Below, one piece after another: positions 17,951-26,575 of a stretch of 47,697 nt of DNA (positions are counted from its first letter, which is position 1; each line of letters begins with the position of its first letter). The stretch lies in assembly GCA_003164035.1 (NCBI GenBank), contig PLRS01000070.1, positions 1 through 47,697 on the forward strand, in the 5' to 3' direction. The notes below the pieces were generated by a model, which saw only the letters and a list, made by a program, of their open reading frames with translations, was not told the origin of the DNA and did not search any database. Both the position numbers and the translations under genes were made by a program. This DNA is from Bryobacterales bacterium (lineage in GTDB: Bacteria > Acidobacteriota > Terriglobia > Bryobacterales > Bryobacteraceae).

Positions 17951-18021
17951 TAGGCGCCTCGCAAGCGCCCGGAAAATACATCCTTGCAAACAGAAGAAGA
18001 GCCGGGATGGCTCTCGGCTCC

Positions 18022-18039
18022 GCAGGCTGGACAGCCCGC
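18022..18039. repeat. Short hairpin downstream of the glycosylase gene
   Basis: GCAGGCTG-ga-CAGCCCGC forms a tight stem 10 bases past the glycosylase stop. It resembles the second hairpin of the family C repeats (28627 and 32459) and could help end transcription, though no T run follows. Confidence 0.35.
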
Positions 18040-18048
18040 GCCACGGCT

Positions 18049-18777
18049 TCAGTCGTAGACGAAGTGCAGCACCTTTTTCAAATCTTCCCAGGCTTCGCGT
18101 TTGGCGGTCTGGTTGTAGGGGCGCAAAAGATAGGAGGGATGGTAGGTGACCAGCACCGGGATATCGCGCCACTGGAACCAGCGGCCGCGCATCTTGGTGA
18201 CGCCTTCTTTGTGTCCGGTGACGGCGCGCGCCGCCGTGCCTCCCAGGGCGCAGATGGCTTTCGGGCGGATGGTGGAAAGCTGGCGGTAGAGGAACTGGCC
18301 GCAGATTTCCATCTCGTCCGGTTCGGGAGTGCGGTTTTGCGGCGGGCGGCACTTCACCACGTTGCAGATGTAGACGTCTTCCCGCCGCAGCGGCATGCCT
18401 TCCTTGCGGGCGGTGTTTTCGATCATCTGGGTCAGCAACTGGCCGGCGCGGCCGACGAACGGGATGCCCTGCTCGTCTTCGTCCGCTCCCGGACCCTCGC
18501 CTACGAAGACCAGCGGCGAGCGCTCGTTGCCCACGCCGAAGACCAGTTTGTTGCGGCCTTCGTGCAGGCGGCAGCGTTGGCAATCGCCGATGTCCTCCAG
18601 AATCTGGAGCAGAGTCTCGGCGGTAGGCGCCATGGGTGGCAATTCGACCTCGATTCGGACGGGCGGCGGGGGAGGCTCGGGCGCCGCCGCGGCCACCCGC
18701 GCCTCACGCCGATACAGGTCGCCCACGCCGAGGTCGCGGTAGAATTCCAGGTATTGGCGAAGCCGGTCGGGCGTCAT
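18049..18777 (-). CDS. Uracil-DNA glycosylase, family 4 (iron-sulfur)
   Basis: 242 residues. After a 45-residue N-terminal extension with a Pro-rich linker, the catalytic domain shows DCQRCRLHEGRNKLVFGVG, FVGEGPGADEDEQGIPFVG and VVKCRPPQNRTPEPDE, then an ICGQFL Cys and VTYHPSYLLRP. Four cysteines placed as in family 4 enzymes should hold a 4Fe-4S cluster; the GEGPG and HPSYLL motifs form the uracil pocket. It removes uracil from DNA to start base excision repair. It is the last gene of the housekeeping run, 16 bases after coaBC. A short direct repeat (tgcgtcattg twice) lies between the two genes. Confidence 0.92.
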   Translation of the reverse strand: MTPDRLRQYLEFYRDLGVGDLYRREARVAAAAPEPPPPPVRIEVELPPMAPTAETLLQILEDIGDCQRCRLHEGRNKLVFGVGNERSPLVFVGEGPGADEDEQGIPFVGRAGQLLTQMIENTARKEGMPLRREDVYICNVVKCRPPQNRTPEPDEMEICGQFLYRQLSTIRPKAICALGGTAARAVTGHKEGVTKMRGRWFQWRDIPVLVTYHPSYLLRPYNQTAKREAWEDLKKVLHFVYD

Positions 18778-18793
18778 GGTGCGTCATTGTGCG

Positions 18794-19987
18794 TCATTGG
18801 GCGGCGTGCAGGGCCAGGCGGAGTTTCAGCACTTCGTCGAAAATGCGCTCGGCCACCTCGCGTTTAGGCGCGCGCGGCACGGTTACGGTTTCGCCGGTGG
18901 AAGTCACCAGCACCACTTCGTTCAGGTCCGCTTCAAAACCCACTTCGGCCGACCCGACCAGGTTGCCCACCACCATGTCGCAATTCTTGACGCGCAGTTT
19001 GCGGCGCGCCTCTTCCACCAGGTTCTCGGTCTCGGCGGCGAAACCGATCAGCAGGCGGTCGCCCTTCCTGCCGCCCAGTTCGGCCAGGATGTCGGGGGTG
19101 GGATCGAGCTCGAGCGATAACCGCGCCGCGGTCTTTTTCATTTTCTGGGGCGGAACGCGGCTCAGGTGAAAATCGGCTACGGCGGCGGCCTTAATCACAA
19201 TGGTCGCCGGACCCAACCGGTCCAGCACTTCGCGGCGCATCTCGGCCGCCGTGTGCACCGTAACCAGTTCCACGCCGAACGGCGGACGAAGCGCCACCGG
19301 CCCGGAAATCAGCACCACCGCGGCACCCCGCGCCGCGGCCTCTTCGGCCATCGCGTACCCCATCTTGCCGCTGGAACGGTTGGTAATGTAACGCACCGGG
19401 TCGAGCGGCTCCTGGGTGGGACCGGCGGTGATCAAGACCACTTCGCCTTCCAGATCGCGACGCCGGTGCGCCTCCCGCCCCACCGCCGCGGCGATTTCTT
19501 CGGGTTCGGCCATGCGTCCCGGCCCGGTCATGCCGCAGGCGAGATAGCCAACCCCCGGCTCGACGATGCGGTGGCCGCGCCGCTTCAGGGTTTCCAGGTT
19601 CGCCACCACCGCCGGATGCGCCAGCATATTCACGTTCATGCTGGGCGCCAGCAGCACCGGACCGGTGAAGGCGAGATAAAGGGTAGTGAGAAAGTCGTCG
19701 GCGAGACCGTTGGCCATGCGTCCGAGCAGATCGGCCGTGGCCGGGGCGACCACCATCAGCTCGTTTTCCTGCGCCGCGCGAATGTGGTCGATGGCGTTTT
19801 CGATGGCGAACAGATCGGCCAGCACACGCCGCCCGGTAAGGGCCGCCAGCGTCATGGGCCGAAGGAACTCCTGCGCAGCCGCGGTCATCACCGCCTGCAC
19901 CTGGTGCCCTTCCTGCATCAGCAGCCTGGCCAACTCGGCCGATTTATAGGCTGCGATGCCGCCACCAACACCGAGTACGATTTTCAT
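18794..19987 (-). CDS. coaBC: Bifunctional phosphopantothenoylcysteine decarboxylase/synthase
   Basis: 397 residues carrying two steps of coenzyme A synthesis. The N-terminal flavoprotein decarboxylase (CoaC) shows GVGGGIAAYKSAELARLL, VVAPATADLLGRMANGLADD, LAPSMNVNMLAHPAV and the catalytic Cys in GYLACGMTGPGRM. The C-terminal synthetase (CoaB) begins about residue 185 with VLITAGPTQEPLDPVRYITN, then SSGKMGYAMAEEAAARGA and the IKAAAVADFHLS segment. Length and order are normal. It follows rpoZ in the same direction, separated by a spacer filled mostly by a family A palindrome at 20013. Confidence 0.96.
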   Translation of the reverse strand: MKIVLGVGGGIAAYKSAELARLLMQEGHQVQAVMTAAAQEFLRPMTLAALTGRRVLADLFAIENAIDHIRAAQENELMVVAPATADLLGRMANGLADDFLTTLYLAFTGPVLLAPSMNVNMLAHPAVVANLETLKRRGHRIVEPGVGYLACGMTGPGRMAEPEEIAAAVGREAHRRRDLEGEVVLITAGPTQEPLDPVRYITNRSSGKMGYAMAEEAAARGAAVVLISGPVALRPPFGVELVTVHTAAEMRREVLDRLGPATIVIKAAAVADFHLSRVPPQKMKKTAARLSLELDPTPDILAELGGRKGDRLLIGFAAETENLVEEARRKLRVKNCDMVVGNLVGSAEVGFEADLNEVVLVTSTGETVTVPRAPKREVAERIFDEVLKLRLALHAAQ

Positions 19988-20012
19988 AGCTCAAAGATTT
20001 GCCGCAATGTCC

Positions 20013-20083
20013 GGCAACCGCTCCCTCCCGGTCGCGGCTCGGAAACACGCGAGCCCGAACGCGACCGCAACGGAGCGGTTGCC
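20013..20083. repeat. Family A palindrome, copy 3, inside an operon
   Basis: A shortened copy (71 bases) with arms ggcaaccgctccctcccggt and aacggagcggttgcc, and inner gtcgcggctcgg / gagcccgaacgcgac that pair less well. It fills most of the 104-base spacer between rpoZ and coaBC, which are read in the same direction. A hairpin here could shield the upstream mRNA end or reduce read-through. Confidence 0.8.
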
Positions 20084-20091
20084 CGCGAATG

Positions 20092-20343
20092 CTAGAGGAC
20101 CGGCTCGGGTTCCACCAGAGGCTTTTCGGGCGCCGGGCCCGTCAGGCTGTATTTCACCAGGCCGCGCCGCACTTCCTCCATGGCGATGATGGTGGATTTT
20201 TTCGACGATGTCGGCAGCACCGGCCGCGCCCCGCCCTGCAACTGGCGGGCACGCTTGGCGGCCACGATGATGAACCGGTAGGTGCTCAGATCCGGATCGT
20301 CCGGAATGGTGCAATGGGCGTTGTTGCGTGGTGGCTTGTCCAT
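20092..20343 (-). CDS. rpoZ: DNA-directed RNA polymerase omega subunit
   Basis: 83 residues from ATG 20343, with gagg upstream. Motifs are STYRFIIVAAKRARQLQGG (the conserved helix that clamps beta-prime), SSKKSTIIAMEEVRRGLVKY and a Pro-rich end. Omega helps assemble RNA polymerase. The frame is open to a TTG at 20370, inside gmk, but the ATG has a better ribosome site. The order gmk-rpoZ-coaBC is a widely conserved arrangement, which supports the call for such a small protein. Confidence 0.9.
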   Translation of the reverse strand: MDKPPRNNAHCTIPDDPDLSTYRFIIVAAKRARQLQGGARPVLPTSSKKSTIIAMEEVRRGLVKYSLTGPAPEKPLVEPEPVL

Positions 20344-20359
20344 AAACCTCGATACCTCT

Positions 20360-20968
20360 TCAACGTTCAAATGTCGCCAGGATCGCCGGAATCCGGTCCT
20401 CGATCCTGGCTCGCCGCGCTCTTTCCGCGATTACGATGCCGCTCAATACCCGGTCGGACTCGTCCAGGTCCCGATTAATCAGGATATAGTCGTAGTCCTT
20501 GTAGTTCCGGATCTCATCGGCCGCTTCCCCCAGGCGCCTCTCGATCACTTCATCCCCATCTTCCCCACGGGCGCGCAGGCGATGTTCCAGGACCTGGCGG
20601 GAGGGAGCGAGAATGAAGACGGAAACCGCCCCGGGAATCCGGCCCTTTAATTGTCTCGCACCTTGTACGTCGATGTCGAGTACCAAGTCCTTGGCTTGCC
20701 GCCGGGCCTCCTCCAGAATGGATTGGTGCGTGCCGTAATAGTTGCCGAAAACCTCCGCCCACTCCAGGAACTCGCCGCGCCCGATCATGGCTTCGAAATC
20801 CGCCCGGCTCACGAAGCGGTAATTCTCGCCGTCCACTTCCTGGCCTCGCCGGGCGCGGGTGGTGAAGGAAACCGAAAACATGAGGTTCTCGACGCGGGCC
20901 AGGAGGCGGTCGACCAGGGTCGATTTACCCGACCCGGAGGGCGCGGAGATAATGAACACGGTGGTCAT
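20360..20968 (-). CDS. gmk: Guanylate kinase
   Basis: 202 residues. The P-loop is IISAPSGSGKSTLVDRLL; GMP-binding and lid residues are in VSFTTRARRGQEVDGENYRF, FLEWAEVFGNYYGT and LDIDVQGARQLK. It phosphorylates GMP to GDP with ATP. It lies 12 bases downstream of the yicC gene and 16 bases before rpoZ, the usual neighbourhood. Start ATG 20968. Confidence 0.96.
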   Translation of the reverse strand: MTTVFIISAPSGSGKSTLVDRLLARVENLMFSVSFTTRARRGQEVDGENYRFVSRADFEAMIGRGEFLEWAEVFGNYYGTHQSILEEARRQAKDLVLDIDVQGARQLKGRIPGAVSVFILAPSRQVLEHRLRARGEDGDEVIERRLGEAADEIRNYKDYDYILINRDLDESDRVLSGIVIAERARRARIEDRIPAILATFER

Positions 20969-20980
20969 GGGTGGTTCGTT

Positions 20981-21874
20981 CTATTCCAGATTGAGCGCCT
21001 GCTCGCGGATTTTGTCGATTTCCGACTTGGCCGCCAGCGCCAGCTCGGTGATGGTGAGCCCCAGGTCGCCCAAGCCGCCGGTTTTGGACAGAACCGTGTT
21101 GGCTTCCCGGTTCATTTCCTGCAGCAGGAAATCCAGTCGTTTCCCCACTTCGCCGTCGCCGCCCAGCAGGCGCTCGAGCTGCCCGGCGTGGGTGCGCAAA
21201 CGCACCAACTCCTCGGAGATATCGCTGCGGTCGGCCGCCAGGGCCGCTTCCTGGACCAGGCGCTGCGGGTCGATGCCGGCGCCGTGCAGCAGATCGGCCA
21301 GCCTCTCTCTCAATCGCTTTTGAAAGGCCGCGGTGGCGCCTCCGCGGATCTGTTCCATGCGGTCCACCAGTTTGACCAGGCCCTGGGTGCGCTGGCACAT
21401 TTCGCGGACCATGGCGGCGCCCTCGCACTCGCGGAACTCATTGAGCGCCGCGACCGCTTCGGCGGCGGCTTCGAGCACGGCGCGGCTGGTTTCCGGGCCC
21501 GGATCCTGGCCCTGGCAGGCGTTCAGCATGCCGGGCAGGCGCAGGGCCGCGTTCAGGTCGGGCTGCTGGCTGGCGATCTGGCAGGCTGCCGCCGCCTCCT
21601 GGAACGCCCGCATGTAGGCGTCGAGGAGCGGCCGGTTCAGGCCGATGGCGGCGCCCGCGGCCGTACCGGTATCGACATGCACCTGCAAGTGGCCGCGCAC
21701 CACGCCAGCCTTCAGCACCACGCGCAGCTCGCTTTCGAGCGCGTCCAGCTCCGGCGGCAGATGAAAATGCACGTCCAGGCCGCGATGGTTCACGCTCTTC
21801 AGGCTGACCACCACCTCGCCGGTCCCCACCGGCCTGGTCACCCTGGCAAAGCCGGTCATGCTGCGTAAACTCAT
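20981..21874 (-). CDS. yicC: YicC family endoribonuclease
   Basis: 297 residues. The N-terminus RSMTGFARVTRP with VSLKSVNHRGLDVHFHLP is the YicC_N signature, and the C-terminal DUF1732 region reads RSDISEELVRLRTHAGQLER, KRLDFLLQEMNREANTV and ITELALAAKSEIDKIREQ. YicC proteins are metal-dependent RNases linked to sRNA turnover. It precedes gmk and its start overlaps the end of the ABC transporter gene by four bases. Normal length, nothing missing. Confidence 0.94.
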   Translation of the reverse strand: MSLRSMTGFARVTRPVGTGEVVVSLKSVNHRGLDVHFHLPPELDALESELRVVLKAGVVRGHLQVHVDTGTAAGAAIGLNRPLLDAYMRAFQEAAAACQIASQQPDLNAALRLPGMLNACQGQDPGPETSRAVLEAAAEAVAALNEFRECEGAAMVREMCQRTQGLVKLVDRMEQIRGGATAAFQKRLRERLADLLHGAGIDPQRLVQEAALAADRSDISEELVRLRTHAGQLERLLGGDGEVGKRLDFLLQEMNREANTVLSKTGGLGDLGLTITELALAAKSEIDKIREQALNLE

Positions 21875-23697
21875 AGGTCCACCGCCGATCCGGCGCTCGC
21901 AAACTGCAGTTCATGCAGCCGTTGATACACGCCGCCGCGATTCACCAACTCTTCGTGCGTTCCCATTTCGGCGATCCCGCCTTTTTCCAGAACTACGATC
22001 TTATCGGCCCGCCGGATGGTGGACAACCGGTGCGCGATCACGATCACGGTGCGATCCTCCATCAGGTTGGCCAGGGCCTTCTGCACCAGCATCTCGCTTT
22101 CGCTGTCCAGGTGCGAGGTGGCCTCGTCCAGGATCAGGATGGGCGCGTTCTTGAGCAGGGCGCGGGCAATGGCCAGCCGCTGCCGCTCGCCGCCGCTCAG
22201 GCGGAAGCCGCGGTCCCCCACCACGGTCTGGTAGCCTCCCGGCAGTTGCTCGATGAAATCGTGCGCCAGGGCGGTTTCGGCCGCGCGGCGGATCGCCTCC
22301 GGCGGCGTATCGGGCCGGCCGTAGGCGATATTGCGCGCCACCGTATCGTTGAACAGGAAAGTGTCCTGCGCCACGATGCCAATGTGGGCCCGCAGCGAGG
22401 CCAGGTCCAGGTCGCGCACATCCACTCCGTCCACGCGCACCGCGCCGGCGGTAACGTCGTAGAACCGCGGCACCAGGTCGGCGAGCGTGGTCTTGCCGGC
22501 GCCGCTGGGGCCGACTAGCGCCACCACCGTCCCGGCCTCTACTTCGAGCGTGAGCGGGCCGAGATGGAAACCGCCCTCGGCGGACGGATAGCAAAACGCG
22601 ATGCCATCGAACGCGATGCCCTGTCGACACGCTTCCAGCTTCACCGCGTCCGGACGGACAGGTATCTCTTCGCGGTGGTCGAGATACTCGAAGACTTTCT
22701 GCGACGCGCCCAGGGCCTGCTCGAAAATGTTGTGGATGCCCACCAGGCGCTTGACGGGCTCGTAGAGCAGCAGCAGGGCCGTGACGAAGGCGGTGAAATC
22801 GCCCGGCGTCATCGCTCCGGACTTGATCTGGTCCACCGCGTAGGTCAGCAGGGCCACGATGGTGAAGGCGCCGAACAGCTCGATCAGGGGCGAGGAAATG
22901 GCCTGCTGCAGGGTATAGCGCACGTTGCTCTTCAGCAGCCGGCGCGCGGCGGTGCGGAAGCGGCGCAGTTCGTAATCCTCGGCCCCGAACGCCTTCACCA
23001 CCATGTGGCCGCTCAGGGTTTCCTGCAGGATCTGGTTGAGCTCGGCCTGGCGGTCCTGGGTGCCGCGGCTGATGCGGCGAATGCGCCGCCCGATCTGGCG
23101 CGTGGGCAGCATCACGAAGGGCAATACGGTGAGGCTTACCACCGCCAGCCGCCAATCGCTGGTGAGGACGACCAGGCTGAAGGCGATGGCGCTGAAGGAT
23201 TGGCGCAGGAAATCGGCCAGCATCTGGGAGGTGGCCAGTTGCACCTTGTCCACGTCGTTCATGATGGACGACATGAGCTGGCCGGTGGAGTGGGCCTCGA
23301 AAAACTGGGCGCCCTGGCGCTGAATCTTGTCGAACACCGCGTTGCGAAGGTCGGTGACCGCCGAAAGGCCGGCGTAGCTGACCAGATAGTTGCCCAGGTA
23401 GTCGCACAGGCCCTTAATCAGAAAAACCGCCACGATGGCAATGGCGACCAGCGTCCAGACCGGCTTGTGCAGGGGTACGATCTGTTCCAGGAAAATCTGG
23501 TGCCCGAAGAATTTGTGGGGCAGCAGGGGAGTGAGACCGGCGGCCGGATGGGAACTGAGCACCTTATCGAAAATCGGCTTGGTGAGCAGGGCCATGGTGC
23601 CCTGCGCGGCGCCGGCGACGGCCATCAGCAGGAACGATCCGGCCAAATGCGGCGCGTAGCGGCGGGCGTAGGCGAGCAGCCTTCCCAGTTCCTTCAC
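21871..23697 (-). CDS. MsbA-like ABC exporter (fused permease/ATPase)
   Basis: A 608-residue half-transporter. Six transmembrane helices lie in about residues 15-320 (for example FLLMAVAGAAQGTMALLTKP, VWTLVAIAIVAVFLIKGLCD, SFSAIAFSLVVLTSDWRLAV). The ATPase domain begins about 345, with Walker A GPSGAGKTTL, the Q-loop in IVAQDTFLFNDTV, signature LSGGERQRLAIARALL, Walker B ILILDEATSHLD and the switch His in VIAHRLSTIRRADK. It is close to MsbA, which flips lipid A across the inner membrane. The heptosyltransferase-like gene directly upstream (four-base overlap) supports an envelope-lipid role. Other type IV lipid or peptide exporters share this plan, so the substrate is inferred. Confidence 0.85.
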   Translation of the reverse strand: MKELGRLLAYARRYAPHLAGSFLLMAVAGAAQGTMALLTKPIFDKVLSSHPAAGLTPLLPHKFFGHQIFLEQIVPLHKPVWTLVAIAIVAVFLIKGLCDYLGNYLVSYAGLSAVTDLRNAVFDKIQRQGAQFFEAHSTGQLMSSIMNDVDKVQLATSQMLADFLRQSFSAIAFSLVVLTSDWRLAVVSLTVLPFVMLPTRQIGRRIRRISRGTQDRQAELNQILQETLSGHMVVKAFGAEDYELRRFRTAARRLLKSNVRYTLQQAISSPLIELFGAFTIVALLTYAVDQIKSGAMTPGDFTAFVTALLLLYEPVKRLVGIHNIFEQALGASQKVFEYLDHREEIPVRPDAVKLEACRQGIAFDGIAFCYPSAEGGFHLGPLTLEVEAGTVVALVGPSGAGKTTLADLVPRFYDVTAGAVRVDGVDVRDLDLASLRAHIGIVAQDTFLFNDTVARNIAYGRPDTPPEAIRRAAETALAHDFIEQLPGGYQTVVGDRGFRLSGGERQRLAIARALLKNAPILILDEATSHLDSESEMLVQKALANLMEDRTVIVIAHRLSTIRRADKIVVLEKGGIAEMGTHEELVNRGGVYQRLHELQFASAGSAVDL

Positions 23698-24605
23698 GCC
23701 CGCACCCCCAGCCGTGCCAGCGCTTCGAGGACGCTATCCACGTGAACCGAGGCGATGCCGGCAGGTGCGGCGACCACTTCGGATTGGGTGCGCCAGGGTC
23801 CCCAAATAGCCGGGTCGGACGCGCCGAAGATGGCAACCACGGGCAGCCCGAAGGCGGCGGCCAGGTGAGCCGGCCCGCTATCGTTGCCGACGAACAGAGC
23901 GGCCGTTGCCAGCAGGTCTTTCACTTCCGCCAGCGGTGCGCCGGGCAGGGTCCGCCAGGCGCGAAACGGGGCGAAATCGTCGCCCGCGCCGCCGATGACG
24001 ACCACTTCCATGCCGGAGCGTTCCAGATGCCCGGCTATGGCTTGGAAGCCCGCCGCCGGCCAGGTTTTTTCCGGCGCGGCGGCGAAGGGATGCAGCACGG
24101 CGGTGGCGATTGACGGCCCGCGCGGGACGCGGCATCCCAAGCTGGCGCGGGGAATCTCCATCACCGGCGCGCCCAGCCAGAACATGGCGCTGGCCAGGTG
24201 CTCGGCGGTATGCACGATGCGTTCGGCGCCCAGGATTTGCTGCGCCCGTGGAATGCGCAGGTTGTACGCCCACTGCATGCGGTAGTGGCCGAAGCCGGCG
24301 CGCCAGCGGGCTCCCGAGGCGCGGGTGATCCACGCGCTGCGCGTGCCGCCGTGCAGATTCAGGCACAATCGCGGCCGGAAGCGGCGCAGGGCGGCGAGCC
24401 TCGCCGGCAGGATAACGTCGGTGTCCGGCTGGTCTTCGAAGACCGCGCGGTACCGGTCTTCCACCATCACCCCGACGCGCACGTCGGGACGGGCGCGCTT
24501 CAGGATGCGCAGGGCGGGCGTCGTCAGTACCGAGTCGCCCAGCGATCGCAACCGCACCACGGCTACCCGGCCGCCCGGTTCGACATCGTCCAAAACACTC
24601 GCCAC
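23694..24605 (-). CDS. Glycosyltransferase family 9 (heptosyltransferase-like)
   Basis: 303 residues. The N-terminal half starts VAVVRLRSLGDSVLTTPALR, the typical GT9 opening. The C-terminal nucleotide-sugar half has AVLHPFAAAPEKTWPAAGFQ, VVVIGGAGDD, ATAALFVGNDSGPAHLAAAF and VAIFGASDP. These motifs match LPS core heptosyltransferases (WaaC/WaaF group), which add heptose from ADP-heptose on the cytoplasmic face. The acceptor and exact sugar cannot be told. It overlaps the MsbA-like gene, pointing to joint work in outer-membrane lipid assembly. Confidence 0.88.
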   Translation of the reverse strand: MASVLDDVEPGGRVAVVRLRSLGDSVLTTPALRILKRARPDVRVGVMVEDRYRAVFEDQPDTDVILPARLAALRRFRPRLCLNLHGGTRSAWITRASGARWRAGFGHYRMQWAYNLRIPRAQQILGAERIVHTAEHLASAMFWLGAPVMEIPRASLGCRVPRGPSIATAVLHPFAAAPEKTWPAAGFQAIAGHLERSGMEVVVIGGAGDDFAPFRAWRTLPGAPLAEVKDLLATAALFVGNDSGPAHLAAAFGLPVVAIFGASDPAIWGPWRTQSEVVAAPAGIASVHVDSVLEALARLGVRA

Positions 24606-24611
24606 GACGGC

Positions 24612-24782
24612 CTAATCTTCGATCCTGGCTTCATCCACCAGCATCACCGGGATGTCGTCGCGAATCGGGTAGACGCGCCGGCATTCCACGCACTTCAAGC
24701 CGCTCCCGTCGGGCTTCAGGTCGAGGGCGGCCTTGCAGATCGGGCACACCAGAATTTCCAACAACTCTTTGCTGACGGCCAT
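24612..24782 (-). CDS. Trm112-like zinc-ribbon protein
   Basis: 56 residues from ATG 24782. It has two Cys pairs, LVCPICKAAL and LKCVECRRVYP, and ends RDDIPVMLVDEARIED, the standard Trm112/YcaR form. Trm112 proteins serve as small zinc-binding partners that activate methyltransferases, while bacterial members often sit beside LPS genes without a proven role. It is the first gene of the run, 6 bases before the GT9 gene. No good ribosome site is visible, so translation may begin with little leader help. Confidence 0.88.
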   Translation of the reverse strand: MAVSKELLEILVCPICKAALDLKPDGSGLKCVECRRVYPIRDDIPVMLVDEARIED

Positions 24783-24913
24783 AAGGAAACTACAGTGTAG
24801 CAAGCGGTGCGGAAGGGGCGGACGAGGGGGCGGAGGAGCCACTGTCCGACCCGCCGCAATCCTTCTATTTGGGCGTGTACTAAAATGTAGGTGCAATATG
24901 TGAAGTACAGTTG

Positions 24914-25210
24914 ATGCGCTTCGAATGGGATGAGGACAAGAGCCGTCGCAATCTCGCCAAGCACAAGGTCAGCCTCGAAACCGCCCGTTTGGTTTTCAAC
25001 GATCCCCTCCTGCGCAGCGTTCAGGATCGCGTGGTTGAGGGGGAAGAGCGATGGCAGACGATGGGAATGGTGTCCGGCACGGTACTGTTGGTAGCCCACA
25101 CCTATCGGGAGGAGGCTAGCGATGAAGTGATCCGGTTGATTTCGGCACGAAAGGCAGTGGCACGTGAAAGGCGAGAATATGCAAAGGGTCAAGGGCGCTC
25201 AAGCGGATGA
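24914..25210 (+). CDS. brnT: BrnT-type ribonuclease toxin
   Basis: 98 residues: RFEWDEDKSRRNLAKHKVSL, ETARLVFNDPLL, GEERWQTMGMVSG and VIRLISARKAVARERREYA. This is the BrnT pattern, a RelE-fold RNase that halts translation. ATG 24914 is used; a TTG three bases earlier is possible. An inverted repeat TGTACT...AGTACA (24876-24909) just upstream may be an operator. The gene overlaps its antitoxin by 32 bases, in the normal brnT-brnA order. It looks intact. Confidence 0.9.
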   Translation: MRFEWDEDKSRRNLAKHKVSLETARLVFNDPLLRSVQDRVVEGEERWQTMGMVSGTVLLVAHTYREEASDEVIRLISARKAVARERREYAKGQGRSSG

Positions 25211-25454
25211 AATCCGAGCGCTCGAGCGGATGAAGGAGCGGGAAATCGACACCACCGACATTCCGCCGGTGCTCGATTGGAGCAAGGCAGTTGTCGGTAA
25301 GTTTTATAGGCCAAAGAAGAAACCCCTTACGATCCGGTTGGACGAGGACGTTCTGGCCTGGCTCAAAGGACAAGGCGACGATTATCGGACGCGAATCAAC
25401 GCCCTTTTGCGGAGCTCGATGGAGAGGGCCGGCTCCGATAGACAAAGCCGGTGA
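25179..25454 (+). CDS. brnA: BrnA-type antitoxin
   Basis: 91 residues from ATG 25179 (aaaggcgaga upstream); a GTG at 25164 is the other option. The C-terminal ribbon-helix-helix part reads KKPLTIRLDEDVLAWLKGQG followed by DYRTRINALLRSSMER, typical of BrnA. It binds and blocks BrnT and represses the operon. The linker region DTTDIPPVLDWSKAVVGKFY matches BrnA N-termini. Intact and overlapping brnT. Confidence 0.88.
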   Translation: MQRVKGAQADEIRALERMKEREIDTTDIPPVLDWSKAVVGKFYRPKKKPLTIRLDEDVLAWLKGQGDDYRTRINALLRSSMERAGSDRQSR

Positions 25455-25615
25455 CAGACGGCCCCGGAGTTTCCTGGGAGGAAACGTCCCGTCCGCGTCC
25501 GGCGGCCCACCGCACAAGTTTGCGCATAGCGCGCTTTTGACTTGGGACCGCAAAGCGCCAGCGTCACCGTGTGCGGCCCCGAAGCGAGAAGCGGCCGGTA
25601 TCCCCGTAGGGCCGT

Positions 25616-26551
25616 TTAGGCTGGCATTGTGCGCTCCACCCGCCATACGAATTCTGTGATGCGCTCCGCCAATTGGAGCCGCAACCCGGGCGGCAGATCA
25701 TGTCCCATTCCTTCGATCAGGACAAGGTCCGCTCCGGGAATCGCGTCCGCGGTCGCGCGCCCGCCGCTGACGTCACACATGCGATCGGCCAGGCCGTGGA
25801 TGACCAGCGCGGGGACCGCGAGACGCCGTAGTCTTTCCGTGCGGTCTCCGGACGCAATCGCCGCAACTCCCTGCCGGGCGGCTCCGGCCGGATCGTGGCA
25901 GCGATCGTAGGCGCGGCCGGCCCGCGCGGCGACTTCCCGTTCATTCACCGGATATCCGGGTGAGCCGACCGCGCGGGCAGCCCGAAGCATCATTTGAATT
26001 ACCTCCTCGCGTGTGGTCGCGGGAGGGCCGCTGAACACTTCGCGGAGCACCTCCGGCGCGGGGCGTCCGACGCGCATGCCGCCAGTCGTCGACATCATCG
26101 AAACCAGCGGCCGGACGCGCTCCGGATGCTCGATGGCCATGGTTTGCGCAATGTAGCCGCCCATGGACGCGCCCACCACGTGCGCTTTCTGAATGCCGAG
26201 CACGTCCAGCAAGCCTACCGTGTCCGCCGCCATATCCGATAGCGTGTACGACGCCGACGAAAGGTCTCCACCAAGCGCCGCCGGCAGGTTCGGAGGCGGA
26301 GCATCTGTCAGGTGTGTCGACAGTCCGGCGTCGCGATTGTCGAACCGGATCGCCTGCAGGCCGCGCTCGACGAGGGCATGGCAGAATTCGTCCGGCCAAT
26401 GAATGGATTGCGCTGCAACCCCCATGATCAGCAGCACCGCGGGGGCATCCGGTTGCCCAAGGCGGTGGTAGGCGATGTGGATTCCCGCGGAACCGACTTT
26501 CGCCCTCTCGTCCCTGATCGACGCATCAAATCCGTCTATTCGTTCCGGCAT
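25616..26551 (-). CDS. Alpha/beta hydrolase
   Basis: 311 residues with the alpha/beta hydrolase fold. It shows AVLLIMGVAAQSIHWPDEFC (oxyanion region), RFDNRDAGLST, the nucleophile elbow VGASMGGYIAQTMA with Ser in GASMG, an acid candidate in IHGLADRMCDVSGG and the catalytic His in EGMGHDLPPGL. It resembles the esterase/haloalkane-lipase group with RFDNRD, but the substrate cannot be told. No signal peptide, so it is cytoplasmic. Its start lies 24 bases past the end of the broken hicB-like gene. Confidence 0.85.
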   Translation of the reverse strand: MPERIDGFDASIRDERAKVGSAGIHIAYHRLGQPDAPAVLLIMGVAAQSIHWPDEFCHALVERGLQAIRFDNRDAGLSTHLTDAPPPNLPAALGGDLSSASYTLSDMAADTVGLLDVLGIQKAHVVGASMGGYIAQTMAIEHPERVRPLVSMMSTTGGMRVGRPAPEVLREVFSGPPATTREEVIQMMLRAARAVGSPGYPVNEREVAARAGRAYDRCHDPAGAARQGVAAIASGDRTERLRRLAVPALVIHGLADRMCDVSGGRATADAIPGADLVLIEGMGHDLPPGLRLQLAERITEFVWRVERTMPA

Positions 26552-26575
26552 ACCAATCTCCGGGCGCAGCCCGTT

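Noticed and set aside
17819-18583. A 254-residue minus-strand frame over the glycosylase gene and the palindrome
   Set aside because: Out-of-frame reading of the glycosylase gene plus repeat DNA.
22564-23745. A 393-residue plus-strand frame opposite the ABC transporter
   Set aside because: Gln/Gly/His-rich antisense shadow of an intact transporter gene.
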